Assembly (NCBI GenBank): GCA_029339505.1
Contig: JAQISU010000070.1
Span: forward strand, 248,001 to 312,000
Reading direction: 5' to 3'
DNA length: 64,000 bases
Source of the DNA: Unio delphinus
Taxonomy: Eukaryota; Mollusca; Bivalvia; Unionida; Unionidae
Positions 12,420 to 22,652 of this stretch are shown here, piece after piece. The notes under the pieces are model-generated. The model was not told the DNA's origin. It ran no database searches and worked only from the letters and a program-made list of their open reading frames with translations. Both the position numbers and the translations under genes were made by a program. Numbering within the stretch: position 1 is the stretch's first letter; each line of letters begins with the position of its first letter.

Positions 12420-13130
12420 ATGTAATCAGTCAAGCAATGTGGCCACCTTTATTAAACTAACAAAATATGGCAGTTTTCTCAAAAACCACCAAACATGATG
12501 ACATCCACCCGCAAATAAAGCTACTATTTACTAATAATAGAAACACTGTAACTGACATCTTATAAAAACATGTGCAGAATTTGTTCAGACTTTACTGAAA
12601 GCATTCTGGGGTGCATTTGGTTTTCCAATGTTTACAGATCTGCCATCAGATATGGCCACAGTTATATAGCTTGAGAGACCTTTAAACACATTTTCTCAAA
12701 AACCTTTTCATGGAGGCTTTTAGTTTTATACAAATTAAGCCAATCTGCAGCCAATTGTATGTCCACCATCAGTGACAATAACACAAATCTTCTTCTCTTC
12801 TCAAGAACTAGTCCAACAATTTTGCCATGTTTGACAAAATGTAATTTGTTTAATGACTAATATTTATCCAGTTTATGCAGATTCATTTATAGTTAATTTT
12901 ACTGTTACTAACCAAAATATCAGTTAAATGATGACTCCTCAAAAACCACTGGACATAATTTAACCAGTTTTTACTGTAAGCATCCTGGCATACAAGGGCT
13001 TGGAGACTTGTACAAAATCATATTAATCTGCCATCAAGTATAGCTGGTGTGATAAATATAGAAAGACTTCCAATAACTTTGAAAAAGTCACTTGACAGAA
13101 TTTGCCTAGATCTGACAGAAAGTGTCTTAG
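12420..13130. repeat. Two diverged copies of a dispersed repeat
   Basis: Two segments about 450 bp apart share the same order of motifs: CTCAAAAACCAC, TTTACTGwAAGCATyCTGG, then ATCTGCCATCAnrTATrGC. Identity is low between the matching blocks. I recognise the style as a common invertebrate interspersed repeat but cannot name the family. Confidence 0.5.
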
Positions 13131-13772
13131 TTTGAGGGTGGTGAGAAATTTAATAAAGGCATGGGGATTTGCCTTGGTGAACCATCAGTTAGCTCTGCTT
13201 CATTCCAATAATGAATTGTCCATGTGCAATCCAGTTCTTAAGAAGCACGGACAATATTGGTATGGTGGTCACATATGATGTCAAGTATAAAACCATAATT
13301 AGTTTATAGACTTGCTAAGAGGTCAGTACTATCTCTCATCCCTTTTTAAGAAACCTTGGTCTAGATCAGTTTGCTTGTTTTTTTGTCTGAATTGCAAATT
13401 GCTTGAATCAGCATTGTTGCTTGCTATTTCTTTAATCTTAATTTAGATGAGAAAACAATAGATCATTTTGCATAATTAAATTGCTATATGAAGGATCATT
13501 ATGTAAAATTCTTAGATGATAAAAATGTTTTTTTTAAAAACATTTATTTTACCTTGAAAATGCGTTTTTTAACGGTTTTTTAAATTTTTTTGGCGTTTTT
13601 TACATTTGGTACTTCCATTTTTTTTTATCATCGACCATACAGGCAGTCCTCTGTCATACTCTAGATAACAAATATCGATCAATAATGAATTTTTGATGCT
13701 AGCCTACAATACTTTACGTAAACTTTTGTTGTCTAAAAAGTACTGTAACATTTTTTTTCGTCTTTTACTTAT

Positions 13773-13787
13773 TGTGTGCGTGTGTGC

Positions 13788-13852
<65 letters not shown>
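13773..13852. repeat. (TG)n followed by (TA)n microsatellite
   Basis: An impure TG/CG run at 13773-13792 is followed by about 30 uninterrupted TA units. Translating it gives a Tyr-Ile run, which explains a long but meaningless open frame here. Confidence 0.95.
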
Positions 13853-13857
<5 letters not shown>

Positions 13858-13859
13858 CA

Positions 13860-14689
13860 CAAGTTCATCAGGAGTATCATCAATACTCGGTCAAACACCA
13901 CAACTTTATTTGGCTCAAATTCTGGTATGAATAAAACATTGTGTGCATGCATGTGTGTCCTTGAGTGCTGGTTCATATGTTTTCCATGGTTTTCCATGGT
14001 TTTTTGTATTATGTCTCCCAAATCTCAATTACTTTGTACCCTCTTGGCGTGATTTTGCAGCAGGAAACAATTGGAAAAATAGGCCTACTGTTTTTCTTTA
14101 GTGCTCAGCCATCATTATCGATGCTGGCGCTAGCAGTGGCTAGAGTCTTGAAAGGCAACAACAGCTTTAGATGTCAATTTACATGTATTTGCTCTTGAAA
14201 CAATATAAAGTTTTGGTAATCAAAGTATTCAGAGTTAGTGGTAGTCATCCTGAATTAAAGTGTAAAGTCTCTGATAGCTGCTATTGTATTATTTTCAGGA
14301 TTGAAGGCACATCTACTGCTATTTAATTTGAGACTGAATTAATGGCCAAAGAGGCAAAATGTTTGCAGATACACAATTTATCATTTTATCAATCAATAAT
14401 TAATTTGAAAATAAAATTCATTCCGAATTTGTTTGAGAATTAAATTTATTATTATCAGTGCTGGAATATTATGAGTAAACTGAGAGCAAGAGCCAGAAGT
14501 AAAAATTCCATAGTGCAGCTCTTTCTGGTGAACCAGATGTTCAGACATGTTAATGATTTTGGAGCAAACATTTATTACCAGACTATTAGTGTGCAGGGTA
14601 AAGATGACATAGTTAAGTAGCAAAGTGTGAAAGCAATTAAGATTGAATTAAATACTGTCATTTTCCTTTGTCCAATTTAAAATGTGTAA
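13860..14689. other. Intergenic, no feature seen
   Basis: No exon, RNA gene, TIR or array recognised; short open frames only. Confidence 0.4.
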
Positions 14690-15925
14690 CACCACCACAC
14701 TCTTACCACCCTGAGATTTGTTGGACAGAGGACATGGCCATACCATTCAGCTTTCTCTTTTTGACAGTGGTGAGGAGGTCTTCATAATGGCCTACTTTAA
14801 GCCTGATGTTGTTACGTAGTTCTTCATTTGTAATGTGGTCCATGTAAGAGATGCCAGGAATGGTTCTGTAGCATCTCCTTTCATGTGCCTGGATTTTTCG
14901 TTGTAATTCTGCGGTCAGGATCCAGGCCTCACATGAATACGATTGTGATGACTAATGCTCTCAATAGTATGATTTTAGTTTTCAGACATATATTCTTGTC
15001 TCTCCAGATGGGTCTTAGCTTTGACATAGCTGCCATTTGTGCTGTTTGTGAAGCTTGCGACAAACTTTCTGCTCTTGATCCCTCTTCGGTGATTATAGAA
15101 CCAAGATATTTGAAGTGGCACGCTGTTTCCAATTCCTGTCTTCAGACTTTAATCTTGGCTGAGATTTGTTTGCCACTATCTGTCATCAGCTTTGTCTTCA
15201 CAACACTTATCTCCATGTCAAATCTAGAAGATGATACATCCAGGTTTTTCACTAAGGTGGCAAGCTCATCTTCACTGCCTGCCAGCCCATTAATGTCATC
15301 TGCAAAGCAGAGGTTGGTGATGTTATGCCCTCCAGTGCTGACTGTCCCATGGTGGTTTTCCAGGGCTTCTCTCATGATGCACTCCAAGTTGATGTTGAAA
15401 AGCTTGGGTGACAGGAGACAGCCTTGACGTACTACAACTGATGTCTTGAACCAGTCCCCCACAGAACCTTGAGCAGTTACTTTACTGATAACCATGGCAT
15501 ACAGCTGCTTGATGGTTGGTCAGCTTTTAACCCATGTTGTACTTCTTCATTGTGTACCACAATGCCTCATGCCACACTCACAAAAGAAATCTATGAACAC
15601 ATGATAGATATCTTGTTGATGTTGTGAGTACTTTTAAACAGAACCCCGAGTTTGAATATTTGTTGTGCTGTGCTTCTTCCACTCTGGAACCCTGCCTGTT
15701 ATTTAGCGATTATTTCTTCTGCTTTTGGTTTCAGTCTGCTCAAGATGATCTTCAGCATCACCTTATTAGCATATGGCCGATCAAACTGATAGTTCTGTAA
15801 CTTTGGAACAGCTGGAGATTGCCTATTTTGGGGATTGTTATAATCAGTGACTGGGTCCACTAGGTAGGCCATTCACCTGTCTGCCAGATCTTGTTGCAGA
15901 TTTCTTTTAAAAATGTTGACAGATA
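14690..15925 (-). mobile_element. Decayed LINE, endonuclease-reverse transcriptase type
   Basis: The minus strand encodes a broken non-LTR reverse transcriptase in several frames. From 15925 down it reads GEWPT, ITIPKIGNLQ and an EIIA..QAGS segment. It then gives VRQGCLLSPKLFNI, NLCFADDINGLAGSEDEL with the FADD catalytic box intact, FKYLGSIITEEGSRAE and RRCYRTIPGISYMDHITNEE. At least four frameshifts or stops separate these pieces, so it is inactive. The order and motifs match the RTE-like elements commonly annotated as endonuclease-reverse transcriptase in molluscs. The endonuclease domain is not present and no 3' tail is obvious. Confidence 0.85.
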
Positions 15926-16035
15926 CCTTTTCCCAAAATACTATACTAATTTTATTTGATTGAGACAGCCATGTCATTTTCTTCATGGGTCCTAACAGTA
16001 TTTTGAAAGGTTTACAAGTCATGAAAGCTTTTTTG

Positions 16036-16360
16036 ACCGCTCTGCTGTTCTAGTGGTTAGATGTCTGCCTTGGATGCAAGAGTTTGCAGGTTCGAACCAT
16101 AGCCAAGTCATATCAAAGACTTTATAAAAATGGTATTGAAGCTGCATCGCAAGGTGTACAGCATTAAGAGGTTGGTGTTAAGACTGGTCAGCCTCAGGTG
16201 TCAGGATAATGTGACTGGTGGAACATCATGCTACAAGTCTGCAGCATGATGCCCTAGTGTTAGACATCACTATAAACTGCCACACTGCAGACATCGTAAC
16301 GGTATGACTGATTTTTTTTTAAAGCTATGTTATGAAACCCAAATCACAAACCCAAATAAA
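16036..16360 (+). mobile_element. tRNA-derived SINE, family 1, near full length
   Basis: The head resembles a tRNA, with a box A-like TAGTGGTTAGATGTCTGCC and a perfect box B GGTTCGAACC. The body has the family signature GTCAGGATAATGTGACTGG, CATCATGCTACA and TAGACATCACTATAAACTG, which recurs at 49.7, 50.4 and 52.6 kb. It ends in an A-rich tail with ACAAACCCAAATAAA. It is a SINE and not a functional tRNA, because no cloverleaf closes. Confidence 0.85.
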
Positions 16361-17433
16361 AATTATTGCCAAAATGTTTATGAGCCTCACAGTATAAAAA
16401 CTGTTGAAAGAATTACATTTCAGGAAAGTTGTGCTTTGCAGAGTAAAGCAAGATTTTGTCTTGTCATACATAGTTTGACATACTTTTTTCACCAAAAATG
16501 TCCAGTTAAGGTGATATCATAAATTCATCTACCCTAGTAATTTCAGTGATGCCAGGAAGTACATATATGAATTCGGATATTATAAAAGTAAAGTCGGAGA
16601 CAAAAGATTGTATTGCTCTCTTTTCATTGTTTTGTAACGAAGTGAAACTTAATAATCATTTAGTTAGGACTTGCACATTCAGGAGATTTACTTAAGTTAA
16701 TTAATGTAACCTATGTTAAAGAGGGGTTTTCATGCAGATATATGTGGTAAATTTTATGGATTCTCAGCAGATGTATGTGGTATATTGTATGGATTCTCAA
16801 CAGATGGTTCATAATTATTTCAGGCAGAGATATCATATGACCTTATAGGAGTGTTCCTTTATTGTCAATTCATAATCATCTTTGTACAGTACAGTAGTGT
16901 ACTGCACTATACACTTTATGTTTATTGAATGTGTAATAACCAGAACAGATTGCTGGGTAATTGTGTCAGCAATAAGAGTAAATTTTCCATCATTGTTCCA
17001 CATTTAAGCATCATATGAAGTTTCTATTTGTTGATTCAAACGAATGTTATGTAGACTGGTTTAGTTAAATTTTTCAAAAACTTGTATTCTTGGACTTTTA
17101 AAAAATCAAATTACCAACTTCTATGTGTATATTTGGTTCGAAAAATGTCCAATACTTTTGGATCGTTTTAAGGACTGATCAGAGGTATCTACAGAGCTTA
17201 CTTATGATTTTATGGCTTGTTCATGTTGGTCAGAATAATTTATTTTGACTGAATTTTCATGTAATCCACTCAAAAACTTCAGCTTTATTTTTTTTTTATT
17301 GTGAATGCTCAGAATGACACAATATTGCTGATTACAAAAAGTTATGTAATTCACAAATGTATCCAACAGTTGTATTATGAAGCAGTTACTTTGATTGCAT
17401 TGAATATCCCCCTCCTCCACATCATAAATAATG
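16361..17433. other. Intergenic, no feature seen
   Basis: AT-rich, with a short duplicated motif GCAGATrTATGTGGTAwATT near 16.73-16.79 kb. No gene or element recognised. Confidence 0.4.
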
Positions 17434-17435
17434 TA

Positions 17436-18279
17436 CAGTCGACTCCGGTTAACTGCACACCCTCGGGGCAGCCACGAGACTGTGCAGTTAATCGGAGTGT
17501 GCAGTTAACCGAAGTATGGTACAGTACAGCTTTAAATCAGCACGGCATGAATATATGTGAAGAATAAATTTAAACAATGACTAGAATCCACTCTTTCAAC
17601 TTTTACTTAAATGTTAAGCTTGTTTTCCTTCCTCCGAACAACTAATGGATCAAGGAATTGTAGCGAATTTCAAGAAATTCTATAGATCGCTTGTTATTCG
17701 AAAACTGGTGTAAGACATTGATGGGTCATCTCCCACAGAAAAAGCGTAGAGCTCCAATGTAGTCTGCATCCTGTTTTTCACTATGTTGTCGTTTAAATTG
17801 AATTCCGTTGCGCATTTTCCATCTTTCCAGCCATCCAGTTTTTGGTTTGAAATCATTCAAACGCGAACGGTTTAGAGCAATGTTTCTCATGCTGTACTAT
17901 GATTTTTCCCACACTTTTGCTCCCTAGTGGGTGCGGATATACATGTATATACCACCTAAGGCGTCCTTTACATGTCAATCATTTACAAAGTCGCATTTAC
18001 TGGCTTAATTGTCAGCTTACTTGAAGAGTTACAGCAGTGGACTGACAATAACTGATCATGAATATACATTGTGCAGTTAACCGGAGTAAAATTGTATTGA
18101 ATAATGTGCCACGGGCAGAAATTTATCATGTTATTATCTGGAGTGTGCATTTAAGTGAAGTGCAGTTATCCGAAGTTTGTTCCCATTGAAAAGCATTGAG
18201 AAAAAACGGGACCGGCGTGACTATGTGCAGTTATCCGGCGTGTGCAGTTAACCGATGTGCAGTTAAGTGGAGTCGACTG
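17436..18279. mobile_element. Non-autonomous pogo/Tigger-like TIR element, 844 bp
   Basis: The ends are inverted repeats beginning CAGTCGACTCC and containing TTAACTGCACA; about 23 of 26 positions match between left and right. TA dinucleotides flank both ends (17434-17435 and 18280-18281), as expected for a Tc1/mariner-pogo target site. The motif GTGCAGTTAACCG or a close variant recurs at least six times inside, clustered near both ends. These copies are likely relics of transposase binding sites. There is no transposase frame, so movement would need a protein in trans. Confidence 0.85.
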
Positions 18280-18281
18280 TA

Positions 18282-20100
18282 TCTGCAAATATGTGTCATC
18301 GCTTTAGCACATATGTTTTTATATATATGCCAAGTATTTCAATGACCTCCCAAATCACTTCAATAGCAAAGCTGTATTTGGCATCAAAGATCCTTCAGCA
18401 GACTTTGTTGTCGAACAACTCAAATTTGTAACAAATATAGTGTAGGCCTTTTAGCACTTAAAATTTGTATTGCTTTCATACTATTGTTTTGTTATTAGAA
18501 ACCTACCATGTTATTTACTTTTTTTTTTAATATAAGTAATGAGTTTCCAAATTCCTGATATACACAGCAATATCTGTGTTATTTTGTTTTCATTTTATAA
18601 AATCGGACTGACATTGATAAAGTATATTTACCATGGTATACCATAAGCTAAATGCAAAAGTAAAAACTCTGATTTTCCAGCATGTGGTGTGTTGGCATGT
18701 CAGGGTCTGTGGTCCTTGTTTGGATTCACAAATAAGGACAGTATTATAGAGAAAAAAATAAGGCACTGAAGTTGAAAGGGAAATGGTTGAGAAATACTGA
18801 GTTCCCACATTCTTATCATAGTTGACCTGACCTAAATACTGGCTGATAAATCACAACAGCATCTAATAAATAACAAATTCACAGAAAGTGTGTGTGTGTG
18901 TGTGTGTGCACGTGAGAGACAGACATGCGGACTGATATGAACAACCACCTTATATTTGTATGTATGCTTACACATCTAACTCATCTGCATATTGCACATT
19001 TTCATACCTGACATTGCATAAGTCAGCTCTGTGCAATTTCTGAGAAGTAATCTGTTGAACAAACAGCAATGACCCTGATCTGCACGCATATTATACAATG
19101 GTTGAAAAGAGTCTATGATGCTTGCAGTTGGACTGGTCTTGTAAGCAAGTATCCATTTTTCAGTTGCTGTTTTGTTGTCGAGACACGAGGTAAACCAAAA
19201 TAAGTTATTCTGTACATTTCTGAACAGGTGAATGAATACAAATAAAATTAAAGAAAGAAAAACGTACACATATTTGCAAAACAAAGACAAATTATATCTT
19301 TTCCTGCATAACATTATATACAGTAAGATTGTAGACTGCTTTAAATATGCTACTTTGTAAATTTGCATTTCATAAACATAACAGTAGTTCAAGAAGGAAA
19401 AGATACAAAAAAATGAATAGACTAAAAATTTTGAATAACAAAACAACTCTGAATAGCTTGTATATCTTCCATGCCATCAAATACTACACACATAGACATA
19501 CTTGTAATGACCATGTTTAGAGTCACTGACTCGGAAACAATGTTCAGTCTTTGCTTCTATTAAGTTGTTTTTGGTACATATGAATATGAATTATAATGTT
19601 CATTTACAAAGCATATAAACGATATATATCTATAATGTATATGGTCTGTCAAACAGTCAATCCTGGCAACGTATCTTAACATGTGTAACATAATTTTGAG
19701 GTAGAGGTTATTTCGGTAAATCGTCTTTGTAGGTCTGTCATAAAGTGTTTTCAGAGCGTACTATTTAGCTTATCTGATACACATATTATTCTCTTATACT
19801 AATACTATTTGTAATTTATGTAAAATACCTACAAAATCATGACGGGAAAAGTCCACGTACCGCACTGTATCATGATGTCCGCCATTTTGGATTTCGAAAC
19901 TATATTTTGGCATTTGTGATTATTCTCTCTAATGACAGTAGGGTACTACTAATAAAGTAATTTGCATGTTTTAGTGATAACATCATTGCAATACCTTTGT
20001 ATCGATGTATGCAATTCATGTTTTGATGTGACAATAGCTGTCGTCTGCATAAAGTGTAGAACCCGCGTCTATATGAATCGACTCTATTATTCAAGACTTA
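18282..20100. other. Intergenic with a (TG)n run
   Basis: Contains a perfect TG microsatellite at 18889-18908. Near 19.88 kb there is CCGCCATTTTGG, which matches the YY1-type core CGCCATTTT and could be a chance hit. No gene was recognised. Confidence 0.4.
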
Positions 20101-20360
20101 AGTTGTCATCATAAAATTTGATTTCACATAAACATGAACTCATAAACTATTCTTATTCGTTTTATAGACAAGCCCTACTGCATTCAATTACTTATTATAA
20201 TGTAATTTATGTGTTTATAATGTTGACATTGTATACCATACAAAACTGTATTGTTTACAATGCTATGTATGGCACACCATACAAGACACTGATTGGTTAC
20301 ATGGATTACTATGCATTCTACGATTGGCTAAATTGTCTCATGTGGTGTCTGGGGGAAGAT

Positions 20361-20448
20361 TATAAATAAGGGAGTGCTGTCATTGTAGAGCAGACAACTG
20401 ACGAGTACAGTTGGCTCCAGAATTCGAAGTGTCAGAGCAAAGCGTCGA
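20361..20448 (+). promoter_or_regulatory. Candidate TATA promoter with short noncoding first exon
   Basis: TATAAATAAG at 20361-20370 is followed about 30 nt later by a 55-60 nt segment with no ATG. That segment ends at a strong donor, GA|GTGAGT, at 20448/20449. Two reverse CCAAT boxes (ATTGG near 20291 and 20324) lie upstream. This could be a first exon of the FARP-like gene, which starts 1.4 kb downstream on the same strand. The block could instead be the U3-R-U5 of a solo LTR (see findings), because AATAAA and a terminal TGTAACA follow. Confidence 0.4.
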
Positions 20449-20539
20449 GTGAGTACATTTGGATATTTAAGAATAGTATATTACAACATTGAATAAACAA
20501 GAATAATAGATTTGTTCCATCAAAAATAGATTGTAACAG

Positions 20540-21110
20540 TTGTCTCCCACCAAGCCCCCATACAGTCTGTTATATAATTACAGAATATGGTTGTTCACTA
20601 TAAGTTAACTATAGGTAATTCCTATTTATTTTTTTAATTTTAGAATTCATTAAACATTGTCAAATTGTTCTTGCTTTTATGTTGATAATATAAGCCCTCT
20701 TCCATCGCCCCAACCCCAAACGTTTGACCTTCTATAACACGTCAGTCTTTTCCTCTGTACAAATATATGTAGCACCTTAAGGACCAAAAAGGGCCTTACA
20801 ATATAATCAACCTGACCATATTTTTTGGACAGACAGACAGACATAACAGAGACAACCTGACCTTCTTTTATTGTATTATTTGGTTATCAGTACATTGCAC
20901 AAACATAATAGCTATCAGGCATTGCCTTGTACTTACAAATATTGGTGAAAGAAAGATTGTGTGCTTGGATTTACGGTAACATCAAGATTGAAATTAAGTT
21001 AAGGTTCATGGTTGTTTTACAGGACTGCCCATTCAAGATTAGTATTTTGGCTGCTATCTCAGCACTACAGCAACTTTTCATGAGAATGCCCAAGATATGC
21101 AAGTTGATTT
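20540..21110. other. No feature seen
   Basis: Unique AT-rich sequence between the promoter-like block and the 44-bp array. I searched it for the missing first FERM exon and did not find one. Confidence 0.4.
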
Positions 21111-21114
21111 AAAT

Positions 21115-21790
21115 ACTTCATGGACATGAAAATGCTCAAGATATGCAAATTGGTTTAAACTTCATGGACATGAGAATGCTCAAGATATACAAGTTGGTTT
21201 GAACTTCATGGACATGAGAATGCTCAAGATATACAAGTTGGTTTGAACTTCATGGACATGAGAATGCTCAAGATATACAAGTTGGTTTAAATTTCATGGA
21301 CATGAGAATGCTCAAGATATACAAGTTGGTTTGAACTTCATGGACATGAGAATGCTCAAGATATACAAGTTGGTTTGAACTTCATGGACATGAGAATGCT
21401 CAAGATATACAAGTTGGTTTGAACTTCATGGACATGAGAATGCTCAAGATATACAAATTGATTTAAATACTTCATGGACATGAGAATGCTCAAGATATAC
21501 AAGTTGGTTTGAACTTCATGGACATGAGAATGCTCAAGATATACAAGTTGGTTTAAATTTCATGGACATGAGAATGCTCAAGATATACAAGTTGGTTTGA
21601 ACTTCATGGACATGAGAATGCTCAAGATATACAAGTTGGTTTGAACTTCATGGACGTGAGAATGCTCAAAATATGCAAGTTGGTTTAAATTTCATGGACA
21701 TGAGAATGCTCAAGATATACAAGTTGGTTTGAACTTCATGGACGTTAGAATGCACAAGATATGCAAGTTTGTTAAAACTTCATGGACATT
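21115..21790. repeat. 44-bp minisatellite, about 15 copies
   Basis: Units contain CTTCATGGACATGAGAATGC, then TCAAGATATACAAGTTGGTT at 44-bp spacing, with very few substitutions between copies. The array ends only 30 bp before the first recognised FERM exon, so it forms most of the 3' end of that intron, including the region where a branch point would be expected. Confidence 0.95.
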
Positions 21791-21820
21791 TTCTTTAGAG
21801 TTTGTTGCTTTCAATTTCAG

Positions 21821-21925
21821 GTGAAAGCATTTGGACAGGTGTTGTGGGAAGCAGTGGTACACCACCTGAATCTTCTGGAGACGGATTATTTTGACTTGGA
21901 ATATGAAGATGCACATGGATTACAG
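21821..21925 (+). CDS. FARP: FARP-like exon a: FERM lobe F1, second half
   Basis: 105 nt, 35 codons, phase 0 at both ends. The acceptor is TTGCTTTCAATTTCAG and the donor is CAG|GTAAGT. The usual YFGL of FERM F1 reads YFDL. An in-frame ATG at 21782 lies in the upstream intron and is unlikely to be the start, because half of lobe F1 would be missing. Confidence 0.88.
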
Positions 21926-21939
21926 GTAAGTAAACTGCC

Positions 21940-22023
<84 letters not shown>

Positions 22024-22613
22024 TCAAATCAACTGTGAACAGTACAGACCCAAATCTACCACTGCATAATTAGATGCCAGCAGATCAAGGTCTGTACCAA
22101 CTCCTCATCATTACACTGATTTAAACGTACAAATTGTTCATCATTACACTGATTTAAACCTACACATTCTTCATCATTACACTGATTTAAACCTACACAT
22201 TGTTCATCATTACACTGATTTAAACGTACACATTGTTCAGCATTGCACTGATTTAAACGTACACATTGTTCATCATTACACTGATTTAAACCTACACATT
22301 GTTCATCATTACACTGATTTAAACCTACACATTGTTCATCATTGCACTGATTTAAACGTACACATTGTTCATCATTACACTGATTTAAACCTACACATTG
22401 TTCATCATTACACTGATTTAAACCTACACATTGTTCAGTTTGGTACATGTTCCTGTGTTGTTCTTAATTACATGTATGGTCCAGCCGCAAACAGCATGCA
22501 TTCTGATATAATGTCATAATATGTCCAAAAATCAAGATTTTTATAGTGTTTTTTTTTAAAAAAAAATATTGATTGGTTCAAATAAACAGCATGGGATTGA
22601 AAAATTCATAAAT

Positions 22614-22652
<39 letters not shown>

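Noticed and set aside
13693..14052. 119-residue frame with a Tyr-Ile run
   Set aside because: The run is the TA microsatellite; the flanks show no domain.
16036..16110. Functional tRNA gene
   Set aside because: Box A and box B are present, but the acceptor and anticodon arms do not close and the unit continues into a SINE body.
19876..19892. YY1-type promoter motif
   Set aside because: A single short match without a nearby transcript start or exon.
22056..22448. 130-residue minus-strand frame with 11-residue repeats
   Set aside because: A consequence of the 33-bp period; no splice sites, domain or conserved start.
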